A stretch of DNA of 64,000 nucleotides from Amarolinea aalborgensis (GTDB lineage Bacteria > Chloroflexota > Anaerolineae > SSC4 > Amarolineaceae). The stretch's first letter is position 1, and each line of letters begins with the position of its first letter. The stretch lies in NCBI RefSeq assembly GCF_900491745.1, contig NZ_UETR01000004.1:186001-250000 (forward strand), in the 5' to 3' direction. Both the position numbers and the translations under genes were made by a program. Of the stretch, positions 26,335 to 34,268 are shown piece after piece. The notes beneath the pieces were generated by a model. That model worked only from the letters and a program-made list of their open reading frames with translations. It had not been told where the DNA came from and searched no databases.

Positions 26335-26593
26335 CAGCGACGCGTGGCTCGATCCGCCGGGCGCCTCTGAGGCGAAGTTGAAGAAGCGCACGCTGACCAA
26401 CCTGTACAATGCGCGGCCCACGTGGCTGGATCAAGCACACAAGCGGCTGGATGCGGCCGTGCTGGCGGCCTACGGCTGGCCGGCGGACCTCGACGACGAG
26501 AACATCCTGGCGCGGCTGCTGGCGTTAAACCTGGCGCGCGCAGGCGTTGGCCCACAGTTAGAGGCAATTGGCAACACGGCCTTGATCGGTTAA
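26335..26593 (+). pseudogene. 3' remnant of a second MmeI-like restriction gene
   Basis: About 210 bp from 26335 match the 3' end of the restriction gene at 25210-25420 at roughly nine in ten bases by eye. The encoded tail (DPPGASEAKLKKRTLTNLYN and onward) differs at only about four residues over 65, so most base changes are silent. It has no methyltransferase or nuclease part. The PIN/DUF104 pair lies between the two copies. It appears to be the left-over end of another full gene rather than a fresh duplication. Confidence 0.85.
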
Positions 26594-26596
26594 AAT
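26568..26596 (+). promoter_or_regulatory. Sigma-70 promoter for the Phd/RelE pair
   Basis: TTGGCA at 26568-26573, an ideal 17-bp spacer, then TAAAAT at 26591-26596. The antitoxin gene begins 45 bp downstream. Confidence 0.6.
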
Positions 26597-26641
26597 AGGA
26601 CGGACGATAGTGATAGCACACCTACCGCGAGAAAAATACCT

Positions 26642-26848
26642 ATGCTGAGCTTAAAAGAGCTGCGAGTCCAATACATCACCGATCACGCCGGCGCAAAAAA
26701 TGCGGTCATCCTGCCACTCGACACGTTCAACGCCCTGCTGGAAGACCTTGAGGACCTGGCGGTTGCCGCCGAGCGCCGTGACGAGGCGGCCATTTCCCAC
26801 GAGCAGTTGCTCGAAGAACTGAAAGCAGATGGCCTCCTACCGGATTGA
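26642..26848 (+). CDS. Phd/YefM-like antitoxin
   Basis: 68 residues, LKELRVQYITDHAGAKNAVILPLDTFNALLEDLEDL at the start and an acidic helical tail. The pattern fits short Phd/YefM-type antitoxins, which bind DNA with the N-terminus and the toxin with the C-terminus. It overlaps the RelE toxin gene by 20 bases. The family assignment is less sure than that of its partner. Confidence 0.75.
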   Translation: MLSLKELRVQYITDHAGAKNAVILPLDTFNALLEDLEDLAVAAERRDEAAISHEQLLEELKADGLLPD

Positions 26849-27089
26849 GTGGAAAAGATCGGCAGTCAAGGAACTCAAACGTCTGCCCGCGGACGTGATT
26901 TCGCGCGTGTTGCAGGCAGTCGAAGGTCTAGCGTCCAATGCGGTTCCTGCTGGCGCAGTCAAACTACGGGGAACCGAGCATACATTTCGTCTTCGAGTTG
27001 GGGATTATCGGATTGTCTACATCGTTGAACAGGCCATCTTGCGCATCGAGATCGTGCGCGTAAGACACCGCAGCGAAGTCTACCGGTGA
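26829..27089 (+). CDS. RelE/ParE-family toxin
   Basis: 86 residues with the RelE fold pattern YRIEWKRSAVKELKRLP, LRGTEHTFRLRVGDYRIVYIVE and a C-terminal RVRHRSEVYR. RelE toxins cut mRNA in the ribosome; the basic and aromatic residues at the C-terminus fit. It is coupled to its antitoxin by a 20-base overlap. Confidence 0.9.
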   Translation: MASYRIEWKRSAVKELKRLPADVISRVLQAVEGLASNAVPAGAVKLRGTEHTFRLRVGDYRIVYIVEQAILRIEIVRVRHRSEVYR

Positions 27090-27185
27090 TCGCTTGGCAA
27101 AGTCCATGATGACCGCGGGTATGTGTACGTTCGATATGTTGGTATGCATCGTGAGTACGACAGCATTGATGCTGAGAGAATTTGA
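27090..27185 (+). pseudogene. C-terminal remnant of a HigB toxin
   Basis: Directly after the RelE stop the same strand encodes GKVHDDRGYVYVRYVGMHRE and then YDSIDAERI before a TGA at 27183. This is the typical C-terminal strand-helix of HigB toxins (VYIRFVGTHAEYDKIDA-type). The rest of higB is absent; the deletion joins its end to relE. The HigA gene follows nine bases later. Confidence 0.8.
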
Positions 27186-27193
27186 GATCAACC

Positions 27194-27625
27194 ATGACGC
27201 TAAAACCAATTCGGAATGACGAGGACTACCGGGCAGCGCTGCAAGAGATCGAGCAGCTTTGGGACGCTGAGCCAGGCACGCCGGAAAGTGACACGCTCGA
27301 TATCTTGGTGACACTGGTCGAGGCTTACGAAAGGGATCGTTACGACTTGCCGGCTCCTGATCCTATCGCCGCGCTGGAGTATTTCATGGAAAGCCGCGGC
27401 TGGACGCGCAAGCAGCTAGAGCCGTATATCGGCAGTCGAGGGCGTGTTTCAGAAGTTCTGAGCCGCAAGCGGTCTTTGACGCTGCCAATGATTCGGCGCT
27501 TGGAACAGGCCACGGGCATTCCCGGCTCGATTCTGATCCAGCCTTATCCAACTGAACAGGACTATCCCGGATTGATGAGGAGATCACACGTATGTATTGG
27601 ATCACACGTGCGCGCGTCAAAGTAG
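27194..27625 (+). CDS. higA: HigA-like HTH antitoxin, orphaned
   Basis: 143 residues. An N-terminal helical arm (LKPIRNDEDYRAALQEIEQLW) and a C-terminal HTH (MESRGWTRKQLEPYIGSRGRVSEVLSRKRSLTLPMIRRLEQATGIPGSILIQPY) match the COG5499 HigA group. Its toxin survives only as a stub upstream, so it is probably a solitary regulator that could still bind its old operator. Its 3' end overlaps the chromate gene by 34 bases. Confidence 0.88.
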   Translation: MTLKPIRNDEDYRAALQEIEQLWDAEPGTPESDTLDILVTLVEAYERDRYDLPAPDPIAALEYFMESRGWTRKQLEPYIGSRGRVSEVLSRKRSLTLPMIRRLEQATGIPGSILIQPYPTEQDYPGLMRRSHVCIGSHVRASK

Positions 27626-28056
27626 ACCGCGTGGCCTGTCCCTGGTTGATTAGGAAGTTCGTTGACCCGGACGCCGCGTTTTTCTTCGTCCCCGCCGACC
27701 AGGTCATGGCCGAGGCTGCGCGTCTGGACGCGATTCCCTTCGACGTCAAGAGGGTCGAACTGGGCCATCACGGCCAGGCATGTTCGTTCGAGGCGATCCT
27801 GGACAAGTACGACCTCACCGGCAACCCGGCCCTGGTGTTGCTGGGTAAGATTGTCAACGGCGCGGATACCGACAACTCACGGTGGAACCAACCTGAGGGG
27901 CCCAGCCTGCAGGCCATGGCCGAGGGCTTTCGCCACCTGGGCTACGCGGACGATCACGCTATCAACGCCGCGCAGTGGATCGTGTACGATGCGCTGTATG
28001 CTTACTGCCAGGAGATGGTGAAGCAAGGCCGGCCCGATGGCGCGTTCAAGGATTGA
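27592..28056 (+). CDS. Chromate resistance protein, ChrB C-terminal-like
   Basis: 154 residues of the Chrome_Resist family (PF09828): WITRARVKVDRVACPWLIRKFVDPDAAFFFVP and VNGADTD are typical. The N-terminal regulatory half of full ChrB is missing. The family is tied to chromate resistance but its reaction is unclear. It overlaps an MFS exporter gene by 20 bases, so the two are made together. Confidence 0.88.
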   Translation: MYWITRARVKVDRVACPWLIRKFVDPDAAFFFVPADQVMAEAARLDAIPFDVKRVELGHHGQACSFEAILDKYDLTGNPALVLLGKIVNGADTDNSRWNQPEGPSLQAMAEGFRHLGYADDHAINAAQWIVYDALYAYCQEMVKQGRPDGAFKD

Positions 28057-29287
28057 CGTCGGGCTGCTCTTTGCCACGCGCATCACGCGCCTGTTTGCCT
28101 ATGGCGCGCTGTCGGTCGTCCTGGCGCTCTACCTGGCCGCGATCGGCCTGGACGAGGGACGCATCGGTTTGCTGTTCACGCTGACGCTGGCCGGCGATGC
28201 CGCGGTCACCCTGGCCATCACCACCACGGCCGATCGCTTGGGCCGGCGGCGCAGCTTGATGCTGGGCGCTGCGCTCATGGCGCTGGCTGGCGCGGCCTTC
28301 CTGTTGACCCGGCAGCCTACCCTGCTGCTGCTGGCCGCTATCATCGGGGTCATCAGCCCCAGCGGGAACGAAATCGGTCCGTTTCTGGCGGTCGAACAGG
28401 CGGGGTTGGCGCAGATTCTGCCGGGCGCGCGGCGCACGCAGGTCTTTGCCTGGTACAACCTGGTCGGCTCGCTCGCGACGGCCGCCGGCGCGTTGGGCGG
28501 CGGGCTGCTCGTGCAGGCGCTGCAAAGCGGCGGACACTCCGCCGTGAACGCGTACCAGGCGGTCCTGCTGGGCTATGCTCTGTGCGGCCTGCTGCTGATC
28601 GCCTGGTTTTTCAACCTGTCGCCGGCCGTCGAGTCTCCCTCCATGGCCGAGATCGTGCCGGTGAGCCGCCGCTTTGGCCTGCATCGTTCAGGCCCCATCG
28701 TCCTGCAGCTGAGCGCCCTCTTTGCCCTGGATGCCTTTGCCGGCGGTTTTGTGATTCAGAGCATTGTCGCCTATTGGTTCTACACTCGTTTCGGCTTAAG
28801 CCCCGCCGCGCTGGGCGCGATCTTCTTTGCCGCCAACATCCTGGCTGGCGTTTCCGCGCTGCTGGCCGCACGGCTTGCGGCCCGTTTTGGACTGATCAAC
28901 ACGATGGTGATGACGCATCTGCCCTCGAACGTGCTGCTCTGCCTGGTGCCGCTGATGCCGACGCTGCCGCTTTCCATCGCCGTGCTGCTCCTGCGCTTCA
29001 GCATCTCGCAGATGGATGTGCCAGCGCGCCAGAGCTACACGATGGCCGTGGTCAGCCCCGATGAGCGCTCGGCCGCTTCCGGCGTGACCGCGATCGCCCG
29101 CTCTGTGGGTGCATCCATTTCGCCGTGGCTCAGCGGACTGCTGCTCGCCGGCGGCTATTTTGCCGCGCCCTTTCTGCTCGCCGGCGGTTTGAAGATCGCC
29201 TACGACTTGCTCCTCTATCGCAGTTTTCGTACGTTCAAGCCGCCGGAAGAGGCGGCTTTCGACCGACCGGCCGAACCGCCGCATTGA
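28037..29287 (+). CDS. MFS transporter linked to chromate resistance protein
   Basis: 416 residues with 12 hydrophobic segments and the MFS loop motif ADRLGRRRSLMLGA between helices 2 and 3, repeated weakly as LAARLAARFG after helix 8. It has no signal peptide. Start at 28037 overlaps the chromate protein. Paired MFS and Chrome_Resist genes occur in many genomes, which suggests export of chromate or a related oxyanion, but the substrate is not proven. Confidence 0.85.
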   Translation: MARSRIDVGLLFATRITRLFAYGALSVVLALYLAAIGLDEGRIGLLFTLTLAGDAAVTLAITTTADRLGRRRSLMLGAALMALAGAAFLLTRQPTLLLLAAIIGVISPSGNEIGPFLAVEQAGLAQILPGARRTQVFAWYNLVGSLATAAGALGGGLLVQALQSGGHSAVNAYQAVLLGYALCGLLLIAWFFNLSPAVESPSMAEIVPVSRRFGLHRSGPIVLQLSALFALDAFAGGFVIQSIVAYWFYTRFGLSPAALGAIFFAANILAGVSALLAARLAARFGLINTMVMTHLPSNVLLCLVPLMPTLPLSIAVLLLRFSISQMDVPARQSYTMAVVSPDERSAASGVTAIARSVGASISPWLSGLLLAGGYFAAPFLLAGGLKIAYDLLLYRSFRTFKPPEEAAFDRPAEPPH

Positions 29288-29308
29288 CGCAGTCAACGCA
29301 GCAGGTGA
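29272..29308 (+). repeat. 37-bp repeat flanking the imuB-dnaE2 block, left copy
   Basis: It matches 34131-34167 at 32 of 37 bases. The first part encodes the last residues of the MFS protein (EPPH-stop); the second copy reads EPPY-stop. The two copies bracket the DnaE2/ImuB genes. Confidence 0.7.
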
Positions 29309-29388
29309 CTTCTTCATGAGCTTTGCGCCAGACGGCGGTCGCAGAGCAGCGGCGGCAAGGCATGAACGATGGGGCGTTGGCCCCCGGC

Positions 29389-32300
29389 TCACAGCGCGGT
29401 CACCGTCTGCGCCATGACGTGAATGGCGCCCCCTTCCTTTTGCACCACCCCTTCCACCAACACAAACAGCCGACGCGTCGCCTCGCGGCAGCGGGCGTAG
29501 ACGTCAGGCGCCAGGATGACGTTGACGATGCCATCGGGGTCTTCGACAGCCAGGAAGCAGAACCCCTTGGACGTGGGTGGATGCTGGCGCGCGACCAGGA
29601 TGCCGCCGATGGTGACGCGCTGGCCGTGCTTGAGGCGCGGCAGTTCGCCGATGGGCCGCGCGCCGGCGCGGGTGAACGCGTCACGGCGTACGCTGCTCAG
29701 GTGCCCTTCCAGGCTGACGCCGCTGAAAGCGAACGCGGTGGTCAGCCGTGTCTCGCGCGGCATAGCCGGCAGCTTGACCTGCTCGTCCGCGCGGCGCAGG
29801 GGCAGCGGCGCCTGCTGCGGACGCCGCGCCAGGTGATAGGCTTCGGCCAGGTCCCACAGCACCTGGCGCCGTTCGCCCAGGTAATCGAGCGCGCCGGCCA
29901 GCGTTAACGCCTCTACGTGGCGCCGGTCGAGCCTGGTGCGCTGCACCAGGTCGGCCAGGCCAGCGAATGGACGCCGGCGCCGCTCATCTTCGATGACTTC
30001 CACCTGTTCGGCGCCAAAGCCGTGTACATCCAGCAGCCCTAAGCGAATCGCGCCGTTTTCCACCTGCGCCGCGGCCTGCGAAAACCGCAGGTCAACCGGC
30101 AGGAAGCGGACGCCTGCGCGCTGGGCATCGGCCACCACCACATGCTTGGGGTAGAAGCCCATAGGCTGGTGCCGCAGCAGCCCGGCAAAGAAAGCGACCG
30201 GATGATAGCAGCGCAGCCAGGCCGACCAGTAGGTGATGACAGCAAAGGCCGCGGCGTGGGCTTTGGAAAAGGAGTAGCCGCCAAAGGCCTTGAGCTGCGC
30301 AAAAATCTGCGCGGCCGCGCTGCGCGCCACCCCTTGCGCCTGCGCGCCGCCGATGAACTGCTCCCGGAACGACTCGATGGCCTCCTCGGCGCGCTTGTGT
30401 CCCAGGGCGCGGCGCAGCAGCTCGCCTGCGCCAGGCGTGAACCCGGCCACATCCCGCGCCACCTTGAGCACCTGTTCCTGGAATAGGATGACGCCCAGGG
30501 TTTCGGCCAACGCGGGCTGCAGCCGTGGGTGGAGGTAATGCACCGGCTCTTCGCCGCGCCGCCGCCGCAGGTAAGGATGCACCATGTTGGCCTGCACCGG
30601 GCCAGGGCGGATGAGCGCAATCTCGATGGTCAGATCGGCAAAGCTGCGCGGCTGGAAGCGTGGAATGAGCGACGCCTGCGCGCGGCTCTCCACCTGGAAA
30701 ACGCCGATGGTTTCGCCGCGGCAGAGCATGTCGTAGACCTGCGGGTCGTCGAAGCGCAGGGCGGGCAGGTCCGGGCGCGGGCTGCCCTGCTGCGCAATCA
30801 GGTCGCAGGCATCGGCAATGGCCGAGAGCATACGCAGCGCCAGCACATCGAGCTTGATCCACCCCTGCATTTCCAACGCGTCCTTGTCCCACTGCACTAC
30901 TGTGCGATCTTCCATCGTCGCCGGTTCGATGGGAATTTGCGCGGCCAGCGGCAGGCCGCTTAGGATCATGCCGCCGTTGTGAATGCCCAGGTGCCGCGGG
31001 AAACCATCCAGGGCTGCAGCCAGGTCGAGCAGTTGACGGGCGCGTGGCGCCAGCGGTTGGCTCGCAGGCGCATCGCCTGGCTCTGAGGCGGCGACCGGCC
31101 AGCGGTAATCTACGCTGGCGCCAACCTGGGCGATCATCTCTGGGCTGAAACCGAGCGCCATGCCCACGTCGCGCAGGGCCTGGCGCAGGCCGAAGGTGAC
31201 GACCGTGCACGCCATCGCGGTGTGCTCGTGACCGTAACGCTGGTAGAGATACTGAATCACCTCCTCGCGGCGCGCGGCGTCGAAGTCCAGGTCAATGTCG
31301 GGCGCGGTGAGACGTTCGCGCGACAGGAAGCGTTCGAAGACCAAGCCGGCCGTCAAGGGATCAATCGGCGTGATGTCCAGCAGGTAGGCCACAAGCGAAT
31401 TGGCCGCGCTGCCCCGTCCCTGGCACAGGATGCCCTGGCGCCGGGCAAAACGCACCAGGTCCCAGACACTGAGAAAGTATGCGGCCAGCCCTTGCTCCGC
31501 GATGATCTCCAACTCGCGCTCCAGCGTGGCCTGGTAGGCGCGGCGTGGATGTGGGGCTTTGCGCGGCAGGGCTTCTTCACACAGGCGGCGCAGGAAGGCG
31601 ATCGCGGGCATGTGGGCGGGGAGCAGCAGCTGGGGAAGCGTTTGGGGGCCGTGGGGCAGCCGCGCCTGGCAGCGTTCGGCAATCTCTACGGTCGCGCGCA
31701 GAGCCTCCGGCCAGGCGGCAAAGAGCGCGGTCATCTCGGCTGGCGTGCGGAAGGTGTACTCGGTGTTAGGGCGCAGGAGGTCGCCGGCCTGTTCCAGGGG
31801 CACGCGGTGGCGAATGCAAGTCAGGATGTCGTGCAGCCGCGCCTGCGCGGGCGTCAGGTAATGGACATTGCCGGTGGCAACCAGCGGCAGGCCCAGCATC
31901 TCCCCCAGCCAGGCCAGCCCGTGGTTCAGACGGCGATCCCCGCGCTCATGGTGGCGCTGCAGTTCCAGGAAGAAGTGATCGCGGCCAAAGATAGCCGCAA
32001 AGCGTTCGGCGGCGTGGCGTGCATGACGGGCATCGCGGGCCAGCAGCGCGCGGGCAATTTCGCTCTTGCGACAGCCGGAGAGCGCGATCAGGCCCTGCGC
32101 ATGATCGGTCAACAAGCGCCAGGGGAGCGCGGCCACGCCTTTGGTCTGCTCACGTCGCGCCAGGGTGATGAGTTGACTCAGGTTCGCATAGCCAAGATCG
32201 TTTTCCGCCAGCAGGGTGAGGTGGCCGCCGCCGTTGACCAGGGTCAACTCAACCCCCAGGATCGGCTTGATGCCGGCCTGGCTGGCAGCCTGCACAAAGC

Positions 32301-32601
32301 GGGGCGCGCCGTAGAGCGCATCGTGGTCGGTCAAGGCCAGCGCGGGCAGGCCCAGGCTGGCCGCATGCTGCACCAACTGCTCCGGCGTGGGTACGCCATC
32401 CAGCAGGGAGTAGTAGGAATGGGCATGCAGCTCGACATAATTTGGGGGTAGAGACTGGCTGTTCAGATGATTCAAACTCCCCGGCCTCACCTCATCCCCC
32501 GGCCCCTTCTCCTCTCCGCACAGCGGAGAGGAGAAGGGGAGTCGGATAAGGGATTTACTATAACTCTCGGCGGCGGTCGAGAAACCAGCGTCGGCGTTCA
32601 T
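29389..32601 (-). CDS. dnaE2: Error-prone DNA polymerase III alpha subunit
   Basis: Up to 1070 residues, the DnaE2/ImuC length, with PHP domain (VELHAHSYYSLLDGVPTPEQL, ALALTDHDALYGAPRF), polymerase catalytic aspartates in PDIDLDF, and a C-terminal OB fold; the tau-binding tail of replicative DnaE is absent. It does damage-induced mutagenic synthesis. The family N-terminus begins near NYVELHAHS, so the first ~50 residues from the ATG at 32601 are extra; they are encoded by a hairpin repeat (32503-32539) and overlap imuB. The true start may be a GTG or TTG near 32470-32490. Confidence 0.93.
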   Translation of the reverse strand: MNADAGFSTAAESYSKSLIRLPFSSPLCGEEKGPGDEVRPGSLNHLNSQSLPPNYVELHAHSYYSLLDGVPTPEQLVQHAASLGLPALALTDHDALYGAPRFVQAASQAGIKPILGVELTLVNGGGHLTLLAENDLGYANLSQLITLARREQTKGVAALPWRLLTDHAQGLIALSGCRKSEIARALLARDARHARHAAERFAAIFGRDHFFLELQRHHERGDRRLNHGLAWLGEMLGLPLVATGNVHYLTPAQARLHDILTCIRHRVPLEQAGDLLRPNTEYTFRTPAEMTALFAAWPEALRATVEIAERCQARLPHGPQTLPQLLLPAHMPAIAFLRRLCEEALPRKAPHPRRAYQATLERELEIIAEQGLAAYFLSVWDLVRFARRQGILCQGRGSAANSLVAYLLDITPIDPLTAGLVFERFLSRERLTAPDIDLDFDAARREEVIQYLYQRYGHEHTAMACTVVTFGLRQALRDVGMALGFSPEMIAQVGASVDYRWPVAASEPGDAPASQPLAPRARQLLDLAAALDGFPRHLGIHNGGMILSGLPLAAQIPIEPATMEDRTVVQWDKDALEMQGWIKLDVLALRMLSAIADACDLIAQQGSPRPDLPALRFDDPQVYDMLCRGETIGVFQVESRAQASLIPRFQPRSFADLTIEIALIRPGPVQANMVHPYLRRRRGEEPVHYLHPRLQPALAETLGVILFQEQVLKVARDVAGFTPGAGELLRRALGHKRAEEAIESFREQFIGGAQAQGVARSAAAQIFAQLKAFGGYSFSKAHAAAFAVITYWSAWLRCYHPVAFFAGLLRHQPMGFYPKHVVVADAQRAGVRFLPVDLRFSQAAAQVENGAIRLGLLDVHGFGAEQVEVIEDERRRRPFAGLADLVQRTRLDRRHVEALTLAGALDYLGERRQVLWDLAEAYHLARRPQQAPLPLRRADEQVKLPAMPRETRLTTAFAFSGVSLEGHLSSVRRDAFTRAGARPIGELPRLKHGQRVTIGGILVARQHPPTSKGFCFLAVEDPDGIVNVILAPDVYARCREATRRLFVLVEGVVQKEGGAIHVMAQTVTAL
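32503..32539. other. 17-bp perfect stem with 3-base loop at the dnaE2 start
   Basis: CCCCTTCTCCTCTCCGC at 32503-32519 is fully complementary to 32523-32539. It falls within the apparent 5' coding part of dnaE2, 20 bp downstream of the imuB stop. In mRNA it would be very stable and could slow ribosomes or polymerase between the two genes. Confidence 0.9.
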
Positions 32602-33937
32602 CCTGGAAGATGGTGAACGGGGTCTCGCCGACTACGATGACCTGGAAATAGGCGCGCCGTACGGTCTGCTCCCACCAGCGGCGCTCCTCGCGCCAGAATT
32701 CGTAGATGTCGGTCACCGGCCGTGACCAGCCGCCCCAGCGGAGGGCCGCGGGCTGTCCGTCAGCGCCCGTGGAAACCTGGATTGGCAGCGGGAGGGGCGG
32801 GCCGATGGCGCTGGCCAGGCGGATGACCGTTTCACCAAAGCGGATCCACAGCAAGCGCAGGGTTTCGTGTAGCCGAATGAGGCGCGGCGCGGTTGTTTCA
32901 TCCACCAGGCTGAGCTGCTGCGCACCCAGGCGCCATTCACGCAGGGGATAGGCGGTCAGGCTGAGGCCGGTCACACCGGTTTCCGGGGTCAACTTGCCCA
33001 GCAGCCGTGCGCTGATCCGCGCCAGCACTTCGACGGCCGCGGTGGGCGGTTTGAGCGGCGCGCCGGCCGTCAGCTCTGGCTGTTCGCCGATGGTCAGAGT
33101 CAGGGTCAACGCGGTCGCTTGATAACCGCTGGCCTGCAAGCGCTCAGCCAGGCGACGGGCCGCGCGCTCGGTCAGGGCCAGGATCTGCTGGCGCTCGGTC
33201 AACGGTTCAGGCAGGCGCCGGCTCAGGCGGATGAGCGGCGGCGGCGCTTCTGGCTGCAAAGGCCGCGCGTCCAGGCCGCGCGCCAGGTCGTGGAAGACAA
33301 CCGCTTCCGCGCCGAATTGACCTGCCACGCCGGCGCGTGATAGCGCGGCCAGGTCGCGCAACGTGGTCAGCCCAAACAAGTGCAGGCGCCGGATCATCTC
33401 CGGCGGCGGGTCGGGCAGGGCAGTGAGCGGCAGATCGGACAGGAAGGCGCGCTCCGCGCCGGGGGGAACGATGCGCGACTGACCAGGCGCGCCGGCGGCC
33501 GCCTGCCAGGCCGTGAATTTGTTGCCGGCCAGGCCCAGCGTCACCGGCAGGCGCGCCGCGGCTTCGACGCGCCACACAATTTCCTGCGCCAGCGCTTGCT
33601 CTGACGGGAAGGTGCGCGCCAGGGCGCTGATCTCGATGAAAAACTCACCCAGGCCAGCCGCCTCCACGGCTTGACTGAACGTGGTCAGCGCGGTTCGCAA
33701 GGCTTGATGAAAGGTTTGATAGAGCGGTTCACGCGCCGGCAGGATGGCAGCGTCCGGGCAGTGCTGTTCGACGCGACGCCGCGTGTCGCCGGGGACAATA
33801 TCGGCGGCGCGCAGGGCGTCGAGCACGCGGCCATCCCAGGCGCGCACAATAACCAGGGGGCGTTGGATCAGCGTTGGATCAGACAGGTCTTCGACGAGGC
33901 AAGGAAGATGGGCGACCCGCAGGCAAACAAAGCGCAT
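32558..33937 (-). CDS. imuB: ImuB-like Y-family polymerase homologue
   Basis: 459 residues of the ImuB type. The Y-family first catalytic aspartate motif (D-x-D-x-F-F) is replaced by LRVAHLPCLVE, and the SIDE motif reads IEISAL, so the protein cannot polymerise; ImuB is known as a catalytically dead adaptor that brings DnaE2 to the beta clamp. HhH/little-finger regions follow (RRLHLFGLTTLRDLAALSR). The C-terminal zone contains YEFWREERRWWEQTVRRAYFQV, usual in this family. ATG 33937 has GAGGTG five bases upstream; a GTG at 33946 lies inside that site. No imuA is next to it. Confidence 0.85.
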   Translation of the reverse strand: MRFVCLRVAHLPCLVEDLSDPTLIQRPLVIVRAWDGRVLDALRAADIVPGDTRRRVEQHCPDAAILPAREPLYQTFHQALRTALTTFSQAVEAAGLGEFFIEISALARTFPSEQALAQEIVWRVEAAARLPVTLGLAGNKFTAWQAAAGAPGQSRIVPPGAERAFLSDLPLTALPDPPPEMIRRLHLFGLTTLRDLAALSRAGVAGQFGAEAVVFHDLARGLDARPLQPEAPPPLIRLSRRLPEPLTERQQILALTERAARRLAERLQASGYQATALTLTLTIGEQPELTAGAPLKPPTAAVEVLARISARLLGKLTPETGVTGLSLTAYPLREWRLGAQQLSLVDETTAPRLIRLHETLRLLWIRFGETVIRLASAIGPPLPLPIQVSTGADGQPAALRWGGWSRPVTDIYEFWREERRWWEQTVRRAYFQVIVVGETPFTIFQDERRRWFLDRRREL

Positions 33938-33988
33938 CGGCGTCACCTCGGCGCTTTGGCAAGGCCAAAGTCGTTGTCATGCAGTGGT

Positions 33989-34006
33989 TTAGAAAATTTG
34001 TTCTAA
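33989..34006. promoter_or_regulatory. Palindromic SOS-like operator upstream of imuB
   Basis: TTAGAA, six bases, TTCTAA: both arms match perfectly. It abuts the -10 box of the imuB promoter and contains AGAACaaatTTTCT on the minus strand, similar in form to LexA boxes. ImuB-DnaE2 cassettes are LexA-controlled in many bacteria; binding here is inferred. Confidence 0.55.
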
Positions 34007-34033
34007 TTCTAGCATAAAGGAATGAAAAGACAA
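34006..34033 (-). promoter_or_regulatory. Candidate sigma-70 promoter for imuB-dnaE2
   Basis: On the minus strand TTGTCT (34033-34028), a 16-bp spacer, and TAGAAT (34011-34006). The palindrome at 33989-34006 overlaps its start region, so a bound repressor would block it. Confidence 0.5.
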
Positions 34034-34130
34034 ATAGCAGCAAGCATATGAAAAGGCATGTAGAGCACGAGGATTACCTGCACCGGGTGGTCAACTCGCC
34101 CCGCATGGGCATGCGGCTACAACGGGCCGG

Positions 34131-34167
34131 CGAACCGCCGTATTGACGCAGTCAGCGTAGTGGGTGA
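34131..34167 (+). repeat. 37-bp repeat flanking the imuB-dnaE2 block, right copy
   Basis: Counterpart of 29272-29308. It lies in the 322-bp gap between imuB and the PIN gene, which otherwise holds only the promoter and operator. Confidence 0.7.
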
Positions 34168-34268
34168 TGAGCGTCACGAGTTGGGAATAAGGCGCGAGTT
34201 GAGCCAACCCGAGAGGTAGGTCACAAATGGTCCTGAGAAGAGCAGAGGCCTCTGCCAGTCAACCTGGT

